Assembly (NCBI RefSeq): GCF_002368415.1
Contig: NZ_AP018290.1
Span: 1,739,470-1,803,469 of the forward strand
Direction of reading: 5' to 3'
DNA length: 64,000 bases
Source of the DNA: Calothrix sp. NIES-4105
Lineage (GTDB): Bacteria > Cyanobacteriota > Cyanobacteriia > Cyanobacteriales > Nostocaceae
Under the pieces are notes generated by a model. It searched no databases, was not told where the DNA came from, and worked only from the letters and a program-made list of their open reading frames with translations. Positions 55,183 through 63,158 of this stretch are shown one piece after another. Position numbers and translations under genes: made by a program. The stretch's first letter is position 1. Each line of letters opens with the position of its first letter.

Positions 55183-56112
55183 ATGAGTAGACAACCACTG
55201 GTTTCTGTTATTACTCCCTTTCTGAATGCCGAAAAATTCTTTGAGGAAGCAATAGAAAGTGTTATTGCTCAAACTTATAATAATTGGGAACTGCTATTGG
55301 TAGATGATGGTTCTACTGATGCCAGTACGTTGATTGCCAAACGGTATGCACAACAATACCCTAATCAAATACATTACCTAGAACACCCTAATCATCAAAA
55401 CCAAGGTAAGAGTGTTTCCCGTAATCTGGGAATTGATAAGGCCAAGGGTGAGTACATTGCCTTACTTGATGCTGATGATGTGTTTTTACCTCAAAAATTA
55501 GAGAAACAAGTAGCAATTCTAGAAACTCAACCTCAAGCTGCAATGGTTTATGGACCAACGCAATACTGGTATAGCTGGACGGGCAGTCAGGACTCCCAAC
55601 GGGATTTTCTGGGTAAATTAGGTGTTAAACCTGATACACTGTTCGATCCACCTACTTTGCTTACCCTATTTTTAAAGGATGGGGGAATTGTACCTTGCAC
55701 CTGTGGTTTGTTAGCACGACTAGAGGTAGTGCGTGCGCTTGGTGCATTTGAGGAAGCCATCCAACATATGTATGAAGATCAAGTTTTCATCGCAAAAATT
55801 TGTCTACAATCACCAGTGTTCGTTGAGAGTGGGTGCTGGGATAAATATCGGCAACATCCAGATTCTAGTTCTTATATTGCTATCCGCACAGGAGAATATC
55901 ATCCCAGAAAACCGAATCCAGCACGAAGAGCATTTCTCATCTGGCTAGTAGATTATCTATCTGAGCAGGGGATAAAGGACGCTGAACTTTGGCGCTTCCT
56001 TAACAAACAACTAAGACCCTATCGCTATCCCCTAATTTACCGATTTTGGAGCCTGATCAAAGACTTAATCCGAGCAGTTAAGCCGAAATTCAGAAACAAG
56101 TACTCAGCGTGA
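55183..56112 (+). CDS. Glycosyltransferase family 2 (paralogue pair, copy B)
   Basis: 309 residues, identical in length to copy A at 53059-53988: PLVSVITPFLNAEKFFEEAI (~5-24), LLVDDGSTDASTLIA (~38-52), ALLDADDVFLPQKLEKQV (~94-111), MYEDQVFIAKICLQSPVFVE (~197-216), CWDKYRQHPDSS. A gene duplication now separated by an unrelated GT2. It may add a second, related sugar to the same polymer. Confidence 0.87.
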   Translation: MSRQPLVSVITPFLNAEKFFEEAIESVIAQTYNNWELLLVDDGSTDASTLIAKRYAQQYPNQIHYLEHPNHQNQGKSVSRNLGIDKAKGEYIALLDADDVFLPQKLEKQVAILETQPQAAMVYGPTQYWYSWTGSQDSQRDFLGKLGVKPDTLFDPPTLLTLFLKDGGIVPCTCGLLARLEVVRALGAFEEAIQHMYEDQVFIAKICLQSPVFVESGCWDKYRQHPDSSSYIAIRTGEYHPRKPNPARRAFLIWLVDYLSEQGIKDAELWRFLNKQLRPYRYPLIYRFWSLIKDLIRAVKPKFRNKYSA

Positions 56113-56151
56113 CCAGTAACTAAACATATCAACCTTAAATAGACGCGCATT

Positions 56152-57165
56152 ATGCATTTTATTGTCACTGGTGGAGCTGGCTTTATTGGCTCCCATATAA
56201 CAGAGCAACTTTTGTCAGAAGGCCATTATGTAACGGTGGTCGATAACTTAAGTACGGGTAGCTTACAAAATTTACCCAAACATTCCCATCTTAAAATACT
56301 GCAAAAAGATGTATTATTATGTCAACCGCAAGATTTCCCAGAACCGATTGATGGCATTGCCCATTTAGCAGCTACTCCATCAGTAGCAACTTCTTGGTTA
56401 CAACCATTATCTGTTCACCACAATAATCTTTCAGCAACGATTGCTGTAATTGAACTTTGTAAGACATTAAATATTCCTAGGCTAGTTTTTGCTAGTTCAG
56501 CGGCTGTATATGGCAATCCTACACAATTACCAATAACAGAAACACAACAAACTTCTCCTATTTCACCATATGGCTTACAAAAACTCGTTAGTGAACAATA
56601 TGCTAGTTTGTTTGCTCAAGAATTAGGCATTTCATTTATAGGGTTACGTTTGTTTAATGTATTTGGTCCGAGACAATTACCAAATTCCCAATACTCTGGT
56701 GTAATTTCTATCTTTTTGTCAGCGATACAGCAAGGATTACCCATAACAATTTATGGAGATGGGTCACAAACAAGAGATTTTATTTATGTAAAAGATATAG
56801 CAAATGGCTTTGTCAAAGCTTTAACAGCTACATTAACTTCCGGCTCATCTTTAATTTTCAACTTAGGAACTGGAAAATCGACTTCTTTAATGCAATTAGT
56901 TGATTATCTCAAAATTTACTTTCCTCAATGGCAATCACATCTTAAACTCGCACCTGCCCGTTTAGGAGACATTCAGCATTCAACAGCTGATATTTCAAAA
57001 GCATCTTCTCTTTTAAGTTTTGAACCTCAATGGTCAACACAGTCAGCTCTAGAACTTTTTATCGCATCATTGCACGCAACAGACCCTAAAAAGAATATTA
57101 CGATGCAAACAGCTAAAGTAGTTCATTACTCTAACATCGGTTCTTATAACAATAGTAAGTGTTAA
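56152..57165 (+). CDS. NAD-dependent nucleotide-sugar epimerase/dehydratase (GalE-like SDR)
   Basis: 337 residues: VTGGAGFIGSHITEQLL (~4-20) gives the GxxGxxG motif, SSAAVYGNPTQLPITE (~120-135) the catalytic Ser region, and SPYGLQKLVSEQY (~142-154) the YxxxK pair. RLFNVFGPRQLPNSQYSGVI (~168-187) and GDGSQTRDFIYVKDIANGF (~204-222) are typical of UDP-sugar 4-epimerases. It supplies an epimerised nucleotide sugar to cluster 3. It ends the cluster; convergent with the next gene. Confidence 0.9.
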   Translation: MHFIVTGGAGFIGSHITEQLLSEGHYVTVVDNLSTGSLQNLPKHSHLKILQKDVLLCQPQDFPEPIDGIAHLAATPSVATSWLQPLSVHHNNLSATIAVIELCKTLNIPRLVFASSAAVYGNPTQLPITETQQTSPISPYGLQKLVSEQYASLFAQELGISFIGLRLFNVFGPRQLPNSQYSGVISIFLSAIQQGLPITIYGDGSQTRDFIYVKDIANGFVKALTATLTSGSSLIFNLGTGKSTSLMQLVDYLKIYFPQWQSHLKLAPARLGDIQHSTADISKASSLLSFEPQWSTQSALELFIASLHATDPKKNITMQTAKVVHYSNIGSYNNSKC

Positions 57166-57198
57166 GTTTTACACTTTATACTTTTTAAAATAGTTATT

Positions 57199-58047
57199 TT
57201 AGATTAAATTACGGTGAAAGATAATCATTTCGTTGCCAACTACTGGGTTACGCGCGACAAGTTTATCTTGGGAGTCAAATATTTCTAAATGGGTAAAGTC
57301 TAACTCTTGCGAACGCTGAAACATTTCCGCTGCTAGCTTATCTTGCTGTGATTTTTTAAGAGTGTACCAATCGTCACTTATTGTTACAATTAAACTACTA
57401 CTACGGAAGTTAGCTTTAATTGATTTTACTATTCCTGAAAAGGTATTATTACTAACTTGCGTGACTCGATTTTCAATCGCAGCAATTAATGTTTGTTCAG
57501 GTGTTAAAGGTATAAATTGCGGTGTTGGTGTCGGCGCCGCTTCTTTCGTGACTTCTGCTATAGGTGTTTCTGAGATTGTCGGTTGAGGAGTAGGTTCCGG
57601 AGTTAGTTCTGCTACAGGTGTTTCTGAAATTGTAGGTTGAGGAGTAGGTTCCGGTGTTGCTTCTACTATTGATGGGGGTGTTTCTTCAACAGTAGGTAAA
57701 GGTGTTGGTTCAACTAATGGAGTTGGTACAGGTTCGGGTGTTACGGTAACTGGTTGTGGTTCTGGTGGAACGGTTGCAACTTGAGATGGAGGTTTGTTAG
57801 TTAAAGATGAAGTCGTCCATACTGCAATAACAACCACAAAAGCAATTATCCCTGTTAAAGCTGTAGCGACAATATTCCCCGTTTTTGAAGATGGGTCTTC
57901 GAGGTTGTTTACTGTCGCTTCTAAAACTCCAATAGTTCCTCGTAAAAATTGGATAATTTTTACCTTCCAAAATGGTAGTCGTCTCTGGTAACGTTGTTGA
58001 CGACCTCTTGAAGTTGGTGGTTGGGGGGTAGGGTTATCTTGGGACAT
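57199..58047 (-). CDS. Membrane-anchored Pro/Thr/Glu-rich protein of unknown function
   Basis: 282 residues. A basic N-terminus (RQQRYQRRLPFWKVK) leads to a membrane segment at ~60-82 (IVATALTGIIAFVVVIAVWT). A low-complexity Pro/Thr/Glu linker (~90-180) follows, with two copies of PEPTPQPTISETP. The C-terminal ~100 residues form a compact domain (LIAAIENRVTQVSNNTFSGI, then SLIVTISDDWYTLKKSQQDK and LVARNPVVGNEMIIFHRN). I recognise no named family; the layout suggests a periplasmic domain on a spacer. Convergent with the epimerase gene, upstream of nothing on its strand. Confidence 0.7.
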   Translation of the reverse strand: MSQDNPTPQPPTSRGRQQRYQRRLPFWKVKIIQFLRGTIGVLEATVNNLEDPSSKTGNIVATALTGIIAFVVVIAVWTTSSLTNKPPSQVATVPPEPQPVTVTPEPVPTPLVEPTPLPTVEETPPSIVEATPEPTPQPTISETPVAELTPEPTPQPTISETPIAEVTKEAAPTPTPQFIPLTPEQTLIAAIENRVTQVSNNTFSGIVKSIKANFRSSSLIVTISDDWYTLKKSQQDKLAAEMFQRSQELDFTHLEIFDSQDKLVARNPVVGNEMIIFHRNLI

Positions 58048-58153
58048 GGAACTTTTAAATTGGACAATAAATCAACATTGCTGCAACACTTGCCTTAATT
58101 TAACACTGTTATGCGGTTCATTTCGCGTTCACTACCTACATTTATAACGAACT

Positions 58154-59056
58154 ATGAAGCTTAAACGGCGTAAATTTTTATTTTTAAGCACTTTTGGTAC
58201 CATCAGCGCTGGTATGATGAGTTGTGCAACAGCAATAAAAGCACGCAATAACCCAGTTAAAATTGCACAAGCTGTTGTACCTGATAAAAAAGTGTTGTAT
58301 AGATTTGTTTCTGTAGCAGATACAGGTACAGGTGATAGTGGACAATATGCGGTAGCCAAGGCAATGACTAACTACCACAGTCAAAATCCTTATGATTTAG
58401 TGGTGTTAGCAGGAGATAATATCTATACAAATGGAGAAATCGAGAAAATCAACGCAGTATTCGAGCGTCCCTATGCAGAACTATTAAAAAAAGGTGTCAA
58501 ATTTCAAGCTGCTTTAGGTAATCATGATATACGTACTGCCAATGGTGATTTACAGTTGAAATATACTGGATTTAATTACGGCGGACGCTATTATACCTAT
58601 AGTCGCGGTCTATTACAATTTTTTGTCCTTGATACCAACGTTAATGCCGACTTTAAGACTCAGTTAACTTGGTTAGATACAGAACTAAGTAAATCAAAGG
58701 CGCCTTGGAAGATAGTTTATGGACATCACCCTATTTACGCATCAGGTGTATATGGAAGTAACCCAGCATTTATCAAAGTCTTCACACCAATCTTTCAAAA
58801 ACACAACGTCCAGTTATATATTAACGGACATGAACACCACTACGAACGTACCATAGCCATCAACGGTACCACATATTTAATTTGTGGCGGAGGCGCCGGT
58901 ACTCGTCCGGTAGGCAAAAATGAATGGACAGCATACTCTGCCGAAAAACTCAGCTTTGCTGCATACAAAGTATACGCAGACAAAATAGAAGTATCAGGCA
59001 TTGGTACCGACAACCAAATCTTCGACAAAGGTATCATCCCAATTAAATCTGTATAA
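58154..59056 (+). CDS. Metallophosphoesterase (purple acid phosphatase-like), exported
   Basis: 300 residues. The N-terminus KRRKFLFLSTFGTISAGMM then SC combines a twin-arginine-type motif (RRKFL) with a lipobox-like MMSC. The binuclear metal motifs follow in order: VADTGTGD (~55-62), LAGDNIYTNG (~87-96), ALGNHD (~118-123), YGHHPIY (~193-199) and NGHEHHYER (~225-233). This is the calcineurin-like fold of purple acid phosphatase type. It probably hydrolyses phosphate esters in the periplasm; substrate is unknown. A hairpin repeat follows at 59067. Confidence 0.88.
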   Translation: MKLKRRKFLFLSTFGTISAGMMSCATAIKARNNPVKIAQAVVPDKKVLYRFVSVADTGTGDSGQYAVAKAMTNYHSQNPYDLVVLAGDNIYTNGEIEKINAVFERPYAELLKKGVKFQAALGNHDIRTANGDLQLKYTGFNYGGRYYTYSRGLLQFFVLDTNVNADFKTQLTWLDTELSKSKAPWKIVYGHHPIYASGVYGSNPAFIKVFTPIFQKHNVQLYINGHEHHYERTIAINGTTYLICGGGAGTRPVGKNEWTAYSAEKLSFAAYKVYADKIEVSGIGTDNQIFDKGIIPIKSV

Positions 59057-59066
59057 CAATTGTAAA

Positions 59067-59108
59067 ATTGTAGGTTGGGTGTAGCTCTGCGCGCAACCCA
59101 ACTACAAT
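59067..59108. repeat. ATTGTAG-TTGGGT palindromic repeat / terminator
   Basis: ATTGTAGGTTGGGT is complementary to ACCCAACTACAAT around a GCGCGC-containing loop (59067-59108). It lies between convergent genes (58154 and 59145 units) and is a relative of 26626-26658. Confidence 0.75.
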
Positions 59109-59144
59109 ATATAGTTGAAATGATAAAATAATAAACGCACAGAA

Positions 59145-60338
59145 CTAATTTAATATATATTGTTTAATTTTTTTAAGTCCCAATAAAATTATAAGCGTTG
59201 TAATGATAACAGCTATCAGTACAAGAGGATTATGTAGCAGTTGAGAAAAGAATATTGTGGCAGTTGTTAGAACAAAGCCAACAAAGAAGCTAAGATATAC
59301 CGATATTTCTCCTACCCATTGACCAAAAAATGGTATTAATCTAAGTAACATATTTACTGGTTCTATTGCGAATATTATCCCAAAGGACATAGCCAAAAAC
59401 CCGAAAATTCTAAATATCCAAGTCCAATTTGTAAATTCAGATTTTAAAGTTTTTATTGCTTCACTCCGATTTATAGTAAATAACTGGTGAAATTTAGTGT
59501 TTCTAGGAGCATTATAAGCAGTTATTTGGTTTGCAGCTTCAAGTTTACCGAAAACTGTTACTGTTGAGTTGATTGGTATTGTATTATAACAAATACGTAC
59601 ATCTCCGATGCTGGGATTTTCAGGTGTTCCTTTTCCTTGAAAAAGATAATTATTTATTAATCTAACATCACCACTTGACTTGACCAACTGTGAAGATAAT
59701 TGTAATCGACTGTTGTCATTTAAGTAAATACCTTTACCTGTTGGATATGAGGTTTCACTTGAGTTACTTTCGCATGAGTTTTTACGTTGCATTACCTTTT
59801 CAAAATCAGCCATATTAATATTATATAACCCGACTTTGGCGCCTGATGTAGTGTAATGTTGGTCTGAATAAGCTTTTTTAGGGTTGTGATGTGTTGCCGA
59901 GTACTTAAAATCTTTTGAATCTTTAGGGTCGTTTGTCCAGCCTTTACTATAATCGTAATAAGTCGTCTTAGACACTGAACCATTTAAATTCTTTCTTTCT
60001 TCCGTTCTTGTTTTCTCATACCAAGAGAACATTTCAACGGTTCTATCGACAATACTATATGAACCCGGCACTAAAAATAAATTATCACCTAAAGCTTGAG
60101 TTGATGTAATTGTACCAGTTGTGGAAATTAATTTTCCTATTGCCTTTTGATTTGGTTGCGTTGCTGAAATTTCTATAGCAGTTTTAGCTACTTCCGATAA
60201 ATTTAATCTGCCTTCATTCCAGAATAGTAGAATAAAAGACCCGAAGAATAAGAAAAGTCCTAAAATTACTGCTAATAGAGAAGTAATATAGTTATCACCC
60301 CAACTATTGACTACTGTTTCACTATATTCTTCGCTCAT
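59145..60338 (-). CDS. TMEM43 family membrane protein
   Basis: 397 residues from ATG 60338. AGGAGGTTAT, an almost perfect Shine-Dalgarno, ends five bases before it, so the longer open frame up to 60431 is not used. An N-terminal membrane segment (~20-40, ITSLLAVILGLFLFFGSFIL) is followed by FWNEGRLNLSEVAKT. A large soluble region follows (conserved YSKGW and FHQLFTINR-like pieces), then three C-terminal membrane segments (~315-390). This is the TMEM43/LUMA architecture (DUF1625) found in bacteria and animals. Function in bacteria is unknown; an envelope-organising or stress role is only a guess. Confidence 0.8.
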   Translation of the reverse strand: MSEEYSETVVNSWGDNYITSLLAVILGLFLFFGSFILLFWNEGRLNLSEVAKTAIEISATQPNQKAIGKLISTTGTITSTQALGDNLFLVPGSYSIVDRTVEMFSWYEKTRTEERKNLNGSVSKTTYYDYSKGWTNDPKDSKDFKYSATHHNPKKAYSDQHYTTSGAKVGLYNINMADFEKVMQRKNSCESNSSETSYPTGKGIYLNDNSRLQLSSQLVKSSGDVRLINNYLFQGKGTPENPSIGDVRICYNTIPINSTVTVFGKLEAANQITAYNAPRNTKFHQLFTINRSEAIKTLKSEFTNWTWIFRIFGFLAMSFGIIFAIEPVNMLLRLIPFFGQWVGEISVYLSFFVGFVLTTATIFFSQLLHNPLVLIAVIITTLIILLGLKKIKQYILN

Positions 60339-60522
60339 AGATAACCTCCTGTCAATATAAAATAAAACTTGCTCACTATATCTACACAGCGTGAAAATAT
60401 GTTTTAGCACAACTATAGAAAACTTGTACAATATTTATTGTGTTAAGTATTATTGCGTAATTTACCTCAATAAGGGAAAATTATTAAGTTAGTTTACTTA
60501 AATCTTAGGGGATATACTAATA

Positions 60523-60969
60523 ATGTCTCGTCTACTTGCAATTATTTTTGGAATATTCTTAATATTGACAGCGATAACGCTTCCTGCTACTGCTGATATA
60601 GGAGTTAATGAGGGTTATCTTAAAAATTGCCCAGCTTCTAATAACTGTGTTGTTAGTCAAAATGCTGACCTCAAACATGCTATTGACCCACTTCCTTATC
60701 ATACAGACCGTGACACAGCACGGAAGATATTATTAAAAGTTCTCACAGTTGTTCCACGTACAGAAGTTGTAGAACAAACAGACAATTACATTCATGCTCT
60801 TTCCAAAAGTCGTATTTTTCATTTTGTTGATGATGTAGAATTTTATTTTCCTGAGAACGAAAATGTAATTCATATACGTTCAGCATCGCGCGTCGGAGAA
60901 TCTGACCTTGGTGTCAACCGCAGACGTATGGAGCAAATTAGACTTGCACTGCGCGACTTAAATATTTAA
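60523..60969 (+). CDS. DUF1499 family exported protein
   Basis: 148 residues with a cleavable signal peptide (residues 1-24, ending TLPATADI). The DUF1499 hallmarks are the early Cys pair in LKNCPASNNCVVSQ (~33-46), TDNYIHALSKSRIFHFVDDV (~86-105), EFYFPENENVIHIRSASRVG (~106-125) and SDLGVNRRRME. The family is widespread in cyanobacteria and proteobacteria; its role is not known to me. A long inverted repeat after the stop probably ends the transcript. Confidence 0.85.
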   Translation: MSRLLAIIFGIFLILTAITLPATADIGVNEGYLKNCPASNNCVVSQNADLKHAIDPLPYHTDRDTARKILLKVLTVVPRTEVVEQTDNYIHALSKSRIFHFVDDVEFYFPENENVIHIRSASRVGESDLGVNRRRMEQIRLALRDLNI

Positions 60970-60976
60970 TCTTTTT

Positions 60977-61043
60977 CTCTGTGCTAAGAGCGTCTCTGTG
61001 GTGAAAAAAATTATATCACCACAGAGACTATTAGGACACAGAG
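60977..61043. terminator. Long imperfect hairpin after the DUF1499 gene
   Basis: CTCTGTG (60977) pairs with CACAGAG (61037), and GTCTCTGTGGTGA (60992) pairs with TCACCACAGAGAC (61016). Only eleven bases (AAAAAATTATA) separate the inner arms. CTCTGTG-TCTCTGTGGT elements are common cyanobacterial repeats and can act as terminators. The following bases to 61254 show no gene. Confidence 0.7.
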
Positions 61044-61254
61044 GTAAGAATTTACATAAATTCGTACTTCCATAATTTCTTTATTTTGATGATTATGAAC
61101 TAATTCTAGGCATTTTTGAGACTTACGCAAATGGTCAGATTCATACTTAGATTGATGTAACAAATGTTTATGTTTTATTCCTTAATATTACTCAGGTGAT
61201 TATAATAACCATACGAATAAAGTAGCTACATCAATTTCCACACACTCAGCTACT

Positions 61255-62193
61255 ATGAATTTAAAACTACTCCTCAACCACGTAAATTATTCAACCGTAG
61301 TATTATTAAGTCTTACTTTTTTTCCCAAGATTTCTCAAGTACACGCACAAAACGTAACCATTCAAAGGGCGCCTACTAGTAACGCAGCACAAGTCATATT
61401 ATACGTTAACCCGCAATCAGGAACAGATAACGTAACAGCCGGGAAAACCTTAACAACTCCCTATCGAAGCATCTCATACGCACTCGGACAAGCAACACCT
61501 GGAAGCGTTATCCAATTAGCATCTGGACGTTATTACAGCGAATCTTTTCCACTCATCATTAAATCAGATGTAATTCTCTTGGGTAATGAAAATGCCCAAG
61601 GTCAAGGAGTAGAAATCATTGGTGGAGACTCTTACATGAGCAGAACCTTTGCTAAACAAAACGTAACACTTGTTGCACAAGATAACTCACAAATAGCGGG
61701 TATTACCATTACAAATCCAAATGTACGTGGTACTGGAGTTTGGGTTGAATTAGGACAACCCATTATTCGTAACAACAATTTTATTAATAGTAAGCGCGAA
61801 GGAGTTTTCGTTACAGGTAATGCGGCGCCTAAAATAGAGAATAACCGTTTTTCTCATAACGATGCGAATGGCGTATCAGTTGCTTCATACGCAAAAGGTG
61901 AAATTCGCAATAATATCTTTGATAATACAGGCTTTGGCGTTGCAATTGGAGGCAACTCAACTCCTTTAGTTTCCGACAATCAAATCCGTGGAAACCGCAA
62001 TGGTATAGTATTAACAGACTCTGCTAAACCTAAATTACTATCCAATTTAATTGAAAATAACAGCGATTACGGTTTAGTCATCATCGGACAATCTGAACCA
62101 AGCTTAGATAGAAACACCTTTAAAGACAACAAAAAGCTAGACCAATTCCGCGTTATACCAACATTACAACCAGAGGCGCCTATTGAAAAGTAA
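61255..62193 (+). CDS. Exported DUF1565 parallel beta-helix protein
   Basis: 312 residues. A signal peptide ends near SQVHAQ (~32). The DUF1565 start is VILYVNPQSGTDNVTAGKTL (~48-67), followed by TPYRSISYALGQATPGSVIQ. From ~150 to 300, about 22-residue rungs repeat (PIIRNNNFINSKREGVFVTG, PKIENNRFSHNDANGVSVAS, ...RNNIFDNTGFGVAIGG, ...DNQIRGNRNGIVLTD, ...SNLIENNSDYGLVIIG). This is a right-handed beta-helix with N-rich turns of pectate-lyase type. It probably binds or cleaves carbohydrate outside the cell; catalytic residues cannot be assigned. Confidence 0.87.
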   Translation: MNLKLLLNHVNYSTVVLLSLTFFPKISQVHAQNVTIQRAPTSNAAQVILYVNPQSGTDNVTAGKTLTTPYRSISYALGQATPGSVIQLASGRYYSESFPLIIKSDVILLGNENAQGQGVEIIGGDSYMSRTFAKQNVTLVAQDNSQIAGITITNPNVRGTGVWVELGQPIIRNNNFINSKREGVFVTGNAAPKIENNRFSHNDANGVSVASYAKGEIRNNIFDNTGFGVAIGGNSTPLVSDNQIRGNRNGIVLTDSAKPKLLSNLIENNSDYGLVIIGQSEPSLDRNTFKDNKKLDQFRVIPTLQPEAPIEK

Positions 62194-62206
62194 AGACCAT
62201 CGAAAA

Positions 62207-62234
62207 ATAGAGACGTTACATGTAACGTGTCTAT
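62207..62234. repeat. Near-perfect 28 bp AGAGACGTTACAT palindrome
   Basis: Second copy of the palindrome at 38439-38466, here with one mismatch between the arms (GTCTCT replaced by GTGTCT), just after the beta-helix gene. Confidence 0.75.
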
Positions 62235-62235
62235 A

Positions 62236-62432
62236 TTTCCCCCCCTTCCACGCGCAGGGCGTGTACACATAAGTCTCTCAAAATTACTTTTCTTCTCTTT
62301 CTTTGTGTTCTTTGTGTCTTTGTGGTTCATTAAAAGGAAAAACCACTCTCGTCACGAAGGACACAAAGGCAAGAAAAAAGGTAGTTATTTAAAGATGTGT
62401 GTACACCGTAGCCCTTATTAAGGGGGGGATCA
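62236..62432. repeat. ~195 bp long-hairpin element (MITE-like)
   Basis: The ends are complementary: CCCCCCCTT (62239-62247) with AAGGGGGGG (62420-62428), and GTGTACAC (62261-62268) with GTGTACAC (62399-62406). Inside, TTTGTGTC-type bases (62311) pair with GACACAAAG (62360-62368). The whole block can fold into one long imperfect stem. No transposase is present. It fills the gap between two convergent genes. Confidence 0.7.
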
Positions 62433-63158
62433 TCTAGTAGCAGTAGAACTCGAAGGACACAACGAAACAACAAATTTATCGCGTTGTTCTATAAAAGAAG
62501 CAGACGGTTTATCAACTTCATACAGTGACTGCAACGCATCCGACCAAGGAAGATAAGTTTTATCGTCGTTTTGATGTTTGATTTGATAATCTAAGAAATA
62601 GTGTGCTTTCTTCAATGCAATATCTTCAGGTGACGATTTGGCTAATTTGGAGTTTTGCTCTAATGCTTGTAAATCGTTTTGAATTTTAGTACGTTCAGCT
62701 TCGGACATAATTTGGAATGTTACCGACTCATTAATACCTCGTGAATTGTTAACCAGTTGCCATTGATAAAGCTTACCTGCTTCAAGAGCTTTTTCGGCGC
62801 CATACGCAAGCTTTTGTGCTGCTAAATTAACTGGTTTTCTCCAAACTTCGGTTTGACTGTCGTACTCACGCACCACTAGCTGAACGTCTTGGTTTGCCGA
62901 AGACTTCCATATAAACAATGGACGGTCGTGCCAAACAACATATGTTTCAAATATACCTGGTGTTATTGAGCAAATACCACCACGTGAAGTTCTTGAAACT
63001 TTACGTTCATTTTTTCGGCGCCACAGTCCTAAAAAATCTGCTACTCTAATTTGGGCGAATGTTTGAGTTGATGCAAGATTGGTAAAGCTGTCTGTAGTGA
63101 CAAAACTAGTTGCAAACAGCAAAATCAACATGAACCGTAGATATTTTTTGTTAAGCAT
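62430..63158 (-). CDS. DUF928 domain exported protein
   Basis: 242 residues from ATG 63158 (MLNKKYLRFMLILLF), chosen because AAGGAG lies eight bases upstream; the frame is open a further 10 codons. A signal peptide (~1-32) ends near TQTFAQ. The DUF928 core has GGICSITPGIFETYVVWHDRPLF (16 central residues ITPGIFETYVVWHDRP), YEWQLVNN-like LYQWQLVNNSRG, and a terminal helix with DALQSLYEV. DUF928 proteins often follow CHASE2 genes in cyanobacteria. The start overlaps the end of the CHASE2 gene by eight bases, supporting joint function in an envelope-stress or sensory unit. Confidence 0.82.
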   Translation of the reverse strand: MLNKKYLRFMLILLFATSFVTTDSFTNLASTQTFAQIRVADFLGLWRRKNERKVSRTSRGGICSITPGIFETYVVWHDRPLFIWKSSANQDVQLVVREYDSQTEVWRKPVNLAAQKLAYGAEKALEAGKLYQWQLVNNSRGINESVTFQIMSEAERTKIQNDLQALEQNSKLAKSSPEDIALKKAHYFLDYQIKHQNDDKTYLPWSDALQSLYEVDKPSASFIEQRDKFVVSLCPSSSTATR

